Assembly: GCA_016788945.1 (NCBI GenBank)
Contig: JAEUSA010000059.1
Span: forward strand, 1-13,903
Direction of reading: 5' to 3'
Source: Leptospiraceae bacterium
GTDB lineage: Bacteria > Spirochaetota > Leptospiria > Turneriellales > Turneriellaceae
DNA: 13,903 nt
This document shows, one piece after another, positions 7,373-13,425 of the stretch; the stretch's first letter is position 1, and every line of letters begins with the position of its first letter. Below the pieces are notes generated by a model that searched no databases, was not told the origin of the DNA, and was given only the letters and a program-made list of their open reading frames with translations. A program made the position numbers and the translations under genes.

Positions 7373-9052
7373 CTATTTGTCGGTGGTCGCCAGTAGCGCC
7401 TTGATCTTGTCGATGCCCACGCGAGCAATAAAGTCGCCGAAACGTTCTTTGGGCTGGCTTTCTTTGCTCCAAAAGGCAAACGCTTTGTCGAGATGCGCCG
7501 GCAACTCAGTCATCTGTACTTTCTGTAATACGGCTTCGCCGACCTTGGTACCGGCATAATTGCCGCCGAGAAAAATGGCGTATTTGCCACCGTTCTGCTG
7601 GCCGACGATGCCGATTTCGGCCGAGTAGGGTCGACCGCAGCCGTTGGGGCAACCCGTCATGCGCACCAGCGGCGCACGATCCATCAGGTTATATTTTTCC
7701 ACAAGGCGGTTAATGTCGCGTATCACGTGCGGAAAATAGCGTTCGCTTTCGGTGAGCGCCAGCGCGCATGTGGGCAGCGAAACGCAGGCAAGCGCGCGGC
7801 GGTAGAGTGCGTTAGGACGGTTGGTGTTGATACCGTGAGACTTGAAGATGTGCAGCAATTCGAGGCGCTGCTTGTCGTCCATGTCGAGAAACAGCATATC
7901 CTGATCGGGTGTGAGCTGCACCGATACCCCGGTGCGCGCAACGGCCAGCTGTATCGCCGTCTTCAGCCGGTAGCCGGGAATATCTTTGATGCGGCCATTC
8001 ATGATGTAGAGACCGAAGTTATATTTACCGTCGGGTTTTTTGATGAAACCGTGGTATTCGGGGACTTTCCACGCGGGAAGGGGGCGCACCGTATCGAACG
8101 AAATTTTCGCGCGCGTCTCTACCTCGTTGCGGAACCATTGCACACCGCGGTCGGCGAGTACATACTTCAGGCGCGCATGTTTGCGGTTGGTGCGGTCGCC
8201 GAAATCGCGGTGCGCCGTCACAATCGCAGTGGCAATCGGCAGCAGCGCATCGACGGGAACCCAGCCTAAGAGGTCGGCGGCACGCGGAAAGGTTTCGGGT
8301 TTGTTGTGCGTCATACCGCCACCGCCGCCGACGAACACGAAGAAACCGTCAATTTTGCCGTTCACGGCAGTTGCCGCGAAACCCATATCATTGGCGTAGA
8401 GGTCGACGCCGTTTTCACCCGCAAGGCAGACGGCGATCTTGAATTTGCGCGGCAGATAGGTTTTACCGTAGATGCGCTCTTGCTTGACCGGGTTCTGCTG
8501 CACGTCGTCGAGCCAGATTTCAACGTATGAGGTAGATTCATATTTGAAGTAATCAGACAACAATTGCGAAAAATAGCTGAGTTGGCCGTAGAGCGGATTA
8601 CCTGTGATGTTAAGCGCCTCGGTGACGTTGCGCACCACGTCGCCGCATGCGCCCACCGAAGTTAATCCCACCCGGTGGATTTCTTGCATGACCGATTTCA
8701 GATCTTCTTTGAGTAGCCCGTGCAGCTGCACTGATTGCCTCGTTGTTAGCCGCAGTGCGCCGCCACCGAAACGTTCGCCAAGGTAATCCCACGCGAGGTA
8801 TTGTTCGGCAGTCAGCCTGCCACCGGGTATACGGCCGCGCAGCATGAAGGAGTTCTTCTTTTCGCCCTCGCCATCGGCCTTCTTATCCCGGTTTTTTTGC
8901 TGGTAAAGCCCGTGGAACTTGAGCAGTTGTTTGTCGTCTTCAGAAAAACCGTCATTGCCGTCAGCGAGACCCTCGGCTATGGTGCCGCGCAGGCCTTCAG
9001 ATTTTTCTTTGATAAGCTCGACTTCTGAAAGTTCGCTTTGCGTTGTGCTCAT
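7373..9052 (-). CDS. cysI: Assimilatory sulfite reductase, siroheme/4Fe-4S hemoprotein subunit
   Basis: Reduces sulfite to sulfide with six electrons, the last step of assimilatory sulfate reduction, in the cytoplasm. The 559-residue length is close to E. coli CysI (570). The cluster/siroheme cysteines are Cys423 and Cys429 (Ala-Cys-Val-Ser-Leu-Pro-Thr-Cys) and Cys468 and Cys472 (Gly-Cys-Pro-Asn-Gly-Cys-Gly-Arg), the C-x5-C plus C-x3-C arrangement of the family. Substrate-binding basic residues are visible at Arg72/Arg74 (Leu-Arg-Gly-Arg-Ile-Pro-Gly-Gly), Arg141 (Gly-Asp-Val-Val-Arg-Asn-Val) and Lys203/Lys205 (Pro-Arg-Lys-Phe-Lys). The sequence Cys-Val-Ser-Leu-Pro-Thr-Cys, followed by Glu-Ser-Glu-Arg, is nearer to CysI than to nitrite reductase NirA, so sulfite is the expected substrate. 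The start ATG overlaps the stop of the upstream gene in ATGA. It is the last gene of the operon, directly after the two siroheme genes. No CysJ flavoprotein is present, so the electron donor is unknown. Confidence 0.94.
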   Translation of the reverse strand: MSTTQSELSEVELIKEKSEGLRGTIAEGLADGNDGFSEDDKQLLKFHGLYQQKNRDKKADGEGEKKNSFMLRGRIPGGRLTAEQYLAWDYLGERFGGGALRLTTRQSVQLHGLLKEDLKSVMQEIHRVGLTSVGACGDVVRNVTEALNITGNPLYGQLSYFSQLLSDYFKYESTSYVEIWLDDVQQNPVKQERIYGKTYLPRKFKIAVCLAGENGVDLYANDMGFAATAVNGKIDGFFVFVGGGGGMTHNKPETFPRAADLLGWVPVDALLPIATAIVTAHRDFGDRTNRKHARLKYVLADRGVQWFRNEVETRAKISFDTVRPLPAWKVPEYHGFIKKPDGKYNFGLYIMNGRIKDIPGYRLKTAIQLAVARTGVSVQLTPDQDMLFLDMDDKQRLELLHIFKSHGINTNRPNALYRRALACVSLPTCALALTESERYFPHVIRDINRLVEKYNLMDRAPLVRMTGCPNGCGRPYSAEIGIVGQQNGGKYAIFLGGNYAGTKVGEAVLQKVQMTELPAHLDKAFAFWSKESQPKERFGDFIARVGIDKIKALLATTDK

Positions 9053-9666
9053 GTATTCTTCTCCGGGGTTTTCGTATCGCTTCGACGCGCAAAATATTTC
9101 TGCTCGAGTTCGCGTACGATGTTCGTTATGACGGATTTTTTTTCACTGACACTCTGTAAAGCAAGCGCGCGTTCGCGCAGAGCAAAAATTTTTTCCCATT
9201 CCTGATCGAGTTCGGCAGGTATCAATGCTTCGAGATGTCGGCGCAGTACCGCGCTTAATCCCGCGAAACGACCGCCGCTTGATACCGCCACCTGTATTGA
9301 ACCCCGTTCGATGACTGCATTGGTGTAAAAATCACAACGCGCGCGGTCATCGGCGCTGTTGATGAGAATGCCGCGTGCCCGGCAGAGTTGGAATATACGC
9401 TCCGCGGTATCGGTGTCATCAATTGCGGAAAATACCATGAATGCGCCATCGATATCGCCGTCGTTGAATTTTCGTAATTCGATATGGAGCTTTGCCGTTG
9501 TTTTTTTTTCGAGCGCAGCGTTAAAATCATCATTGAATCGCGGTGTGATGATTTTGAGCTCGCAGGGTGTTTTTGCGAGTTGAACAAATTTTTCGAGCGC
9601 CGCTTTGCCACCGCCGATCAGAACAACCTTGCGGTCGGTTAGGTCAAAGCTGAGGGGCAGATGCAT
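9049..9666 (-). CDS. Precorrin-2 dehydrogenase / sirohydrochlorin ferrochelatase (CysG N-terminal, Met8p-like)
   Basis: A 205-residue enzyme that should oxidise precorrin-2 to sirohydrochlorin with NAD and may insert iron to give siroheme. It has the Rossmann NAD-binding start Val-Val-Leu-Ile-Gly-Gly-Gly-Lys-Ala-Ala (residues 14-23). The family block follows: Ile-Asn-Ser-Ala-Asp-Asp (102-107, with Asp106 in the place of the catalytic Asp of CysG/Met8p), Cys-Asp-Phe (111-113), and Val-Ala-Val-Ser-Ser-Gly-Gly (126-132). Its length matches the free-standing dehydrogenases (SirC type, about 200 residues) and the N-terminal half of CysG. Whether it also does the chelatase step cannot be told from sequence. 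The usual Phe-x-x-Pro-Ala after Cys-Asp-Phe is replaced by Tyr-Thr-Asn-Ala. Its ATG lies 23 bases inside the end of cobA and its stop overlaps the cysI start (ATGA). Both neighbours fit a supply of siroheme for CysI. Confidence 0.88.
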   Translation of the reverse strand: MHLPLSFDLTDRKVVLIGGGKAALEKFVQLAKTPCELKIITPRFNDDFNAALEKKTTAKLHIELRKFNDGDIDGAFMVFSAIDDTDTAERIFQLCRARGILINSADDRARCDFYTNAVIERGSIQVAVSSGGRFAGLSAVLRRHLEALIPAELDQEWEKIFALRERALALQSVSEKKSVITNIVRELEQKYFARRSDTKTPEKNT

Positions 9667-10402
9667 GATTCACCGATTGCGTGTCTTCTTCTGTTCGTGT
9701 GGCCAAGGCAACACCGGTGAGAAAAATTCCCGCGCCTGAGGTCGAACGGCAGAGCCGGCCCGTAGCAAAATCAGCGAGATTGCCCGAATGGTTTACTGCA
9801 GTTGCAGTACCGGCGTTTTCAACGAGCGCGGCCGGTGTGTCAGCCTGCATGCCATGAGCAATCAGCAACTCAGCGATCTGCGCCGTGCGACCAGCTGCCA
9901 TGTAAAAAATCAGCGTTCCGGTGAATGCAGCCATCGCCGGCATGTGGCGCTCAAGATCGGCAGCATGACCGTCTGTCGCCCAGATATGCCGGCTGTCTTG
10001 GCGCAGCGTGAGCGGCCGTTTGAGTTCTGCCGCCGCGGCGTGCATCGCGCTCACACCGGGTAGAATGCGGTAGGAAATGTCGAGCGCTTCGAGCGCGGCT
10101 ATTTCGCTTGCGAGGTGCGCAAACACCGAAGGATCACCGCCCTTGAGACGAAGGACCCGGCGTCCCGCCATGGCATGCTCAATCATCGCGGCGATGATCA
10201 TCGTCTGCGTATAGGTGTGGTTGCCGCAGCGTTTACCCACGTAGATCGTCGTTGCGTCGTGGGGGAATTCGGCGATGATCGATTGACTCAACAGGGCGTC
10301 ATAGAGTATCACCTGCGCGGATTGAATTTCGCGCAAAACGCCGACAGTCAGATGGTCGATGTCACCAGGGCCTGCGCCCGCGATGGTGACAAAACCATTC
10401 AA
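9644..10402 (-). CDS. cobA: Uroporphyrinogen-III C-methyltransferase (SUMT)
   Basis: Uses S-adenosylmethionine to methylate uroporphyrinogen III twice, giving precorrin-2, the branch point to siroheme. The 252-residue length is typical of stand-alone SUMT. Motifs are Gly-Ala-Gly-Pro-Gly-Asp (9-14), Leu-Tyr-Asp-Ala-Leu-Leu-Ser (33-39), Gly-Lys-Arg-Cys-Gly-Asn-His (56-62) and Arg-Leu-Lys-Gly-Gly-Asp-Pro-Ser-Val-Phe (85-94). After that Phe the usual Gly-Arg-Gly-Gly-Glu-Glu is replaced by Ala-His-Leu-Ala-Ser-Glu, and the later Thr-Gly-His block reads Thr-Asp-Gly-His, so the protein is somewhat diverged. The start is TTG at 10402-10400, overlapping the cysN stop in TTGA, with GAGG (10410-10413 on the complementary strand) 7 bases upstream. 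This fits the Met-Asn-Gly-Phe-Val-Thr-Ile-Ala-Gly N-terminus. It is separate from, not fused to, the downstream CysG-N-like gene. Confidence 0.92.
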   Translation of the reverse strand: MNGFVTIAGAGPGDIDHLTVGVLREIQSAQVILYDALLSQSIIAEFPHDATTIYVGKRCGNHTYTQTMIIAAMIEHAMAGRRVLRLKGGDPSVFAHLASEIAALEALDISYRILPGVSAMHAAAAELKRPLTLRQDSRHIWATDGHAADLERHMPAMAAFTGTLIFYMAAGRTAQIAELLIAHGMQADTPAALVENAGTATAVNHSGNLADFATGRLCRSTSGAGIFLTGVALATRTEEDTQSVNHASAPQL

Positions 10403-11652
10403 TCGATCGCCTCGTTGTGCATGAGTGCGGCCGAGGTCATGTTGGTCTGCGCATCTACCAGCACAGCAGCTCCGGTGGTCCAGTTGTCACGGTAGCTGTC
10501 GAAAACAATCGGTTGCGCCGTTTTGATCGTCACCTCAGCGATTTCATTGAGCGCCACGGCATTCGCTTCACCGCCGGCGTTAAATTTGAGGCTGTGGATG
10601 TCGAGTTTACTGTTGATCGACTTCACCATTGCCTTCACTTTGCGCGTACCGCACATCAGGTAATATGCATAATTGAGTTTCAGAGCGGCCGTATCGAGGT
10701 GGGTGAGCCGGGCTGAGAAAAGCGCCGATTTGCGCACTGTTTCGCCGACCGGCACAAAAATATCGCCGCGGCTGATGTCGATATCGCGGTCGAGTTCAAT
10801 CACCGCAGAATCGTCGGCGTAAATTTCGGAGACAGGCTGCCCTGAAAAATGCAGCGCCGTGATCGTCGCCTCTTCGCCCGATGGCTCGACGCGTATCTTT
10901 TGCCCGGTTTTGAATTCTCCCGAGCGCAGCACACCGGCAAACCCGCGAAAATCATGCAGTTCGGTCGACTGCGGTCTCAGCACATACTGCACGGTGAAGC
11001 GCGTGCCGGCAGCACCTTTGCGGTGCACATCACTCTCTTCCAAAGTCTGCAAAAGTGGTGTGCCGGTATACCACGGCATCGCGGCCGAGCTGTTGACGAT
11101 ATTGTCGCCTTTGAGCGCTGAAATCGGTATCAGCGTCGTCTGTTTAAAATTGAGTTCAGCAGCCATGGCGCGAAAATCGGCTTCAATCTCGCGAAAACGC
11201 GCTTCGCTGAATCCGACGAGATCCATTTTATTCACGCACACAATGAGATGCGGTACGCGCAACAGGTGAGAAATAAAACTGTGCCGGCGTGTCTGTTCGA
11301 GAATTCCCTGTCGGGCATCGATCAGAATGATTGCCGTGTCGGCGAGCGAAGCGCCCGTCACCATGTTGCGCGTGTACTGTACATGGCCGGGCGTATCGGC
11401 GATGATGAATTTGCGCTTCGGCGTCGAAAAATATTTATAGGCGACGTCGATCGTGATACCCTGTTCGCGCTCGGCCTTAAGGCCGTCGGTGAGCAGCGCG
11501 AGGTTGAGTTCGCCGTCGCCCACACGGTCTTTTGCTTCAATGTGGTCGAGGTGTTCCTGAAAGATGGATTTCGCGTCATAAAGCAGCCGGCCGATCAGCG
11601 TCGATTTGCCGTCATCGACCGAACCACAGGTGAATACCCTCATCAGATCCAT
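10399..11652 (-). CDS. cysN: Sulfate adenylyltransferase subunit 1, GTPase
   Basis: The GTPase subunit of ATP sulfurylase. With CysD it couples GTP hydrolysis to formation of adenosine 5'-phosphosulfate (APS) from ATP and sulfate. GTP-binding motifs of the elongation-factor family are intact: Gly-Ser-Val-Asp-Asp-Gly-Lys-Ser (10-17), Asp-Thr-Pro-Gly-His (86-90) and Asn-Lys-Met-Asp (141-144). The CysN signatures Glu-Arg-Glu-Gln-Gly-Ile-Thr-Ile-Asp-Val-Ala-Tyr and Thr-Arg-Arg-His-Ser-Phe-Ile are also present. I chose the ATG at 11652 (417 residues, Met-Asp-Leu-Met-Arg-Val-Phe-Thr-Cys-Gly), one base after the cysD stop. A GGCGGG-type ribosome binding site lies about 10 bases upstream. A TTG at 11712 would add 20 residues but overlaps cysD by 59 bases. 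The protein is shorter than E. coli CysN (475) mainly at the N-terminus. There is no C-terminal APS kinase (CysC) domain. Confidence 0.96.
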   Translation of the reverse strand: MDLMRVFTCGSVDDGKSTLIGRLLYDAKSIFQEHLDHIEAKDRVGDGELNLALLTDGLKAEREQGITIDVAYKYFSTPKRKFIIADTPGHVQYTRNMVTGASLADTAIILIDARQGILEQTRRHSFISHLLRVPHLIVCVNKMDLVGFSEARFREIEADFRAMAAELNFKQTTLIPISALKGDNIVNSSAAMPWYTGTPLLQTLEESDVHRKGAAGTRFTVQYVLRPQSTELHDFRGFAGVLRSGEFKTGQKIRVEPSGEEATITALHFSGQPVSEIYADDSAVIELDRDIDISRGDIFVPVGETVRKSALFSARLTHLDTAALKLNYAYYLMCGTRKVKAMVKSINSKLDIHSLKFNAGGEANAVALNEIAEVTIKTAQPIVFDSYRDNWTTGAAVLVDAQTNMTSAALMHNEAID

Positions 11653-11653
11653 G

Positions 11654-12562
11654 TTAGAAATACCCGCCTTTTTTTCTCTCTTCCATCGCGGCTTCGCTGC
11701 GTTTGTCGTCAAGGCGTGCGCCGCGTTCGGCGCTGCGTGTCGTCATCACTTCTTCGATAATCGCGTCGATATCTTCGGCGTCCGATTCCATCGCCGCCGT
11801 ACAGGTCATGTCGCCGACGGTACGAAAGCGGACTTTTTTCGTTGCGAGCTGATCACCCGCCTCGACGTTCACAAATTTGGAGATCGGGAAAATCTGGCCC
11901 ATGTGCGGAATTACCTCGCGCTGGTGGGCAAAATAGATCGAAGGCAATTCGACTTTTTCGCGTTTGAGGTAGAGCCAGACGTCGAGTTCGGTCCAGTTGG
12001 ATAGCGGAAAGACGCGCACATTTTCGCCGTGGTGGATATTGCCGTTATATAGGTGCCAGAGCTCGGGGCGTTGGTTCTTGGGATCCCAGCCGCCAAACTC
12101 GTCGCGCACCGAGAATATCCGTTCTTTGGCGCGCGCCTTTTCTTCGTCGCGGCGCGCTCCGCCGATGCAGCAGTCGAACCTGTGTTCAGCGATAGCCTCG
12201 AGCAGCGTCACGGCCTGAATCGCATTGCGGCTGGGGAATTTTCCCTTTTCTTCAGCCGCGGTGCCGCGGCGAATGCTGTCTTCGACGCTCGCCACAATCA
12301 AGCGTTCGCCGATGCGCGCGACCATGTCGTCGCGGTATTTTATGACCTCATCAAAGTTGTGGCCGGTATCGACGTGCACGAGCGGAAAAGGAAACTTTGC
12401 CGGACGAAACGCTTTTTCGGCGAGTTTAACGAGTGCGATCGAATCTTTGCCGCCCGAAAAAAGCAGCGCTGGGCGTTCGAACTGCCCCGCCACTTCGCGC
12501 AGAATCATGACCGCCTCGGATTCGAGATTATCGAGATGTGAACGTGTGACTGTCATATTCAT
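11654..12562 (-). CDS. cysD: Sulfate adenylyltransferase subunit 2
   Basis: The catalytic subunit of ATP sulfurylase, making APS from sulfate and ATP in the cytoplasm. It has the PP-loop ATP pyrophosphatase motif Ser-Gly-Gly-Lys-Asp-Ser (36-41) and His-Val-Asp-Thr-Gly (63-67). The CysD signature Gly-Gly-Ala-Arg-Arg-Asp-Glu-Glu-Lys (134-142) is followed by Trp-Asp-Pro-Lys-Asn-Gln-Arg-Pro-Glu-Leu-Trp and Val-Phe-Pro-Leu-Ser-Asn-Trp-Thr-Glu. It ends in Lys-Lys-Gly-Gly-Tyr-Phe, like E. coli CysD. The chosen ATG at 12562 overlaps the cysH stop in ATGA and gives 302 residues, the same length as E. coli CysD. A GTG at 12583 (7 residues longer) or an ATG two codons later are alternatives. Next come cysN, then the siroheme genes. 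Confidence 0.96.
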   Translation of the reverse strand: MNMTVTRSHLDNLESEAVMILREVAGQFERPALLFSGGKDSIALVKLAEKAFRPAKFPFPLVHVDTGHNFDEVIKYRDDMVARIGERLIVASVEDSIRRGTAAEEKGKFPSRNAIQAVTLLEAIAEHRFDCCIGGARRDEEKARAKERIFSVRDEFGGWDPKNQRPELWHLYNGNIHHGENVRVFPLSNWTELDVWLYLKREKVELPSIYFAHQREVIPHMGQIFPISKFVNVEAGDQLATKKVRFRTVGDMTCTAAMESDAEDIDAIIEEVMTTRSAERGARLDDKRSEAAMEERKKGGYF

Positions 12563-13296
12563 GAATGTACGTGCAACCCGCACTCCTTTTTATCCGCGTC
12601 TTCCCACCACCAGCGGCCGGCGCGCATGCTTTCACCGGGTTTGACCGCGCGCGTGCAGGGTTCGCAGCCGATCGACGGAAAACCTTTGTCCTGCAGGCGG
12701 TTATAGGGGATATTATTGTCGTCGATGTATTTTTTGAGCTCGGCATCGCTCCAATCCATCAGCGGATGGTATTTGACAATGTTGTGTGTGTGGTCGATTT
12801 CAACTTGCGGCAGGTCGGCGCGCTCTGGTGAATGCGCTTTGCGTATGCCAGTAATCCACAATTCTGCGGGCTTTGATCGCACGAGCCCTTCGCCTTTAAG
12901 TGCTCGGCCCAATGGTTCGACCTTGCGGATGGCGCAGCATTCTTTACGGTTCTCTACGCTGTCGTAAAAGCTATAGGCACCCTTGGATTGCATCAAGCGC
13001 TCGACAGCCTGCGTCTGCGGAAAATACACTTCGATGTCGAGATTATAGCGTTCGCGAGTCGACTGCAGAGCGCGATAAGTTTCGGGAAAATGCCTGCCGG
13101 TATCGAGAGTAAAAATACGCACCGGCAGATTTTCGCTCGCAATCATGTGGGTGATTGCCTGATCTTCGAGCGAGAGGCTGGTCGAAAAAACGGCCGTCAG
13201 ATCGGGAAAAGACGCGCGCAGTGCCTGCAGCAGAGACGGTAGCGAAGGCGAGGAGAGCCCGCTAATTTTGGCGAAAATGGCGTCCGGATGATTCAT
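12559..13296 (-). CDS. cysH: Phosphoadenylyl/adenylyl-sulfate reductase, APS reductase type
   Basis: Reduces the sulfate nucleotide to sulfite with electrons from thioredoxin or a similar donor. The 245-residue protein has the PP-loop-like Ser-Thr-Ser-Leu-Ser-Leu-Glu-Asp-Gln (38-46), Leu-Asp-Thr-Gly-Arg-His-Phe (64-70) and the C-terminal catalytic Lys-Glu-Cys-Gly-Leu-His with Cys239. It also has two cysteine pairs, Cys120-Cys121 (Arg-Lys-Glu-Cys-Cys-Ala-Ile-Arg-Lys) and Cys211-x-x-Cys214 (Gly-Cys-Glu-Pro-Cys). In this family these pairs bind a 4Fe-4S cluster and mark enzymes that use APS directly; PAPS reductases such as E. coli CysH lack them. This fits the absence of APS kinase here. It is the first gene of the operon. 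The ATG at 13296 has no clear Shine-Dalgarno, and the operator/promoter block lies just upstream. Confidence 0.95.
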   Translation of the reverse strand: MNHPDAIFAKISGLSSPSLPSLLQALRASFPDLTAVFSTSLSLEDQAITHMIASENLPVRIFTLDTGRHFPETYRALQSTRERYNLDIEVYFPQTQAVERLMQSKGAYSFYDSVENRKECCAIRKVEPLGRALKGEGLVRSKPAELWITGIRKAHSPERADLPQVEIDHTHNIVKYHPLMDWSDAELKKYIDDNNIPYNRLQDKGFPSIGCEPCTRAVKPGESMRAGRWWWEDADKKECGLHVHS

Positions 13297-13321
13297 TCGT
13301 TATATTTTACAAATGTCTGCT

Positions 13322-13337
13322 ACTTTTGGCCAAAAGT
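13322..13337. promoter_or_regulatory. Perfect 16-base palindrome ACTTTTGGCCAAAAGT, candidate operator of the cysH operon
   Basis: Every base of this 16-mer pairs with its mirror position. Its near edge lies 25 bases upstream of the cysH ATG. The candidate -10 box ends 5 bases upstream of it (in the minus direction), so the expected transcription start falls within or at the edge of the palindrome, a usual place for a repressor site. Symmetry of this length suits a homodimeric DNA-binding protein. Which regulator binds it cannot be told. Confidence 0.6.
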
Positions 13338-13342
13338 TGTTT

Positions 13343-13373
13343 TTTATACAAGGTGTAAACCCGGTTGTGTGAA
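13343..13373 (-). promoter_or_regulatory. Candidate sigma-70-type promoter for the cysH operon
   Basis: Reading the minus strand, TTCACA (13373-13368) is followed after 19 bases by TATAAA (13348-13343). The -10 is good, the -35 is fair and the spacing is 2 bases longer than ideal. Transcription would start near 13336 and give a leader of about 40 bases. An alternative is TTGGCC then TAAAAT (13308-13303), which would give an almost leaderless transcript. Confidence 0.35.
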
Positions 13374-13397
13374 CCCGGTTACTTGAACGGTTAACCC
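13355..13397. repeat. 14-base-period AACCCGGTT repeat cluster upstream of cysH
   Basis: AACCCGGTT occurs at 13358-13366 and 13372-13380, and a shortened AACGGTT at 13386-13392, all three starts spaced by exactly 14 bases. Each full unit is itself a near-palindrome (AACC-C-GGTT). The last copy runs into GGTTAACC (13389-13396), a perfect 8-base palindrome. The first two copies can also pair as an imperfect hairpin around GTGTG. The cluster lies between the hydrolase stop and the cysH promoter candidate and overlaps its -35. It could be an activator site array or an imperfect terminator of the upstream gene. Confidence 0.5.
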
Positions 13398-13425
13398 AGA
13401 GCAGACGATCCGTATGTCGTGAAGC

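Noticed and set aside
7727..8269. A 180-residue plus-strand open frame opposite cysI
   Set aside because: It is antisense to strongly conserved CysI sequence and is rich in Arg, Val and Ala as expected for a shadow frame. It has no ribosome binding site and no recognisable domain.
7373..9052. Alternative identity as ferredoxin-nitrite reductase
   Set aside because: The Cys-Val-Ser-Leu-Pro-Thr-Cys and Gly-Cys-Pro-Asn-Gly-Cys-Gly-Arg motifs and the neighbouring cysHDN genes favour sulfite reductase; no nitrate or nitrite gene is nearby.
11653..11712. TTG start for CysN at 11712
   Set aside because: It would overlap cysD by 59 bases. The ATG at 11652, one base after the cysD stop, gives an N-terminus like other CysN proteins.
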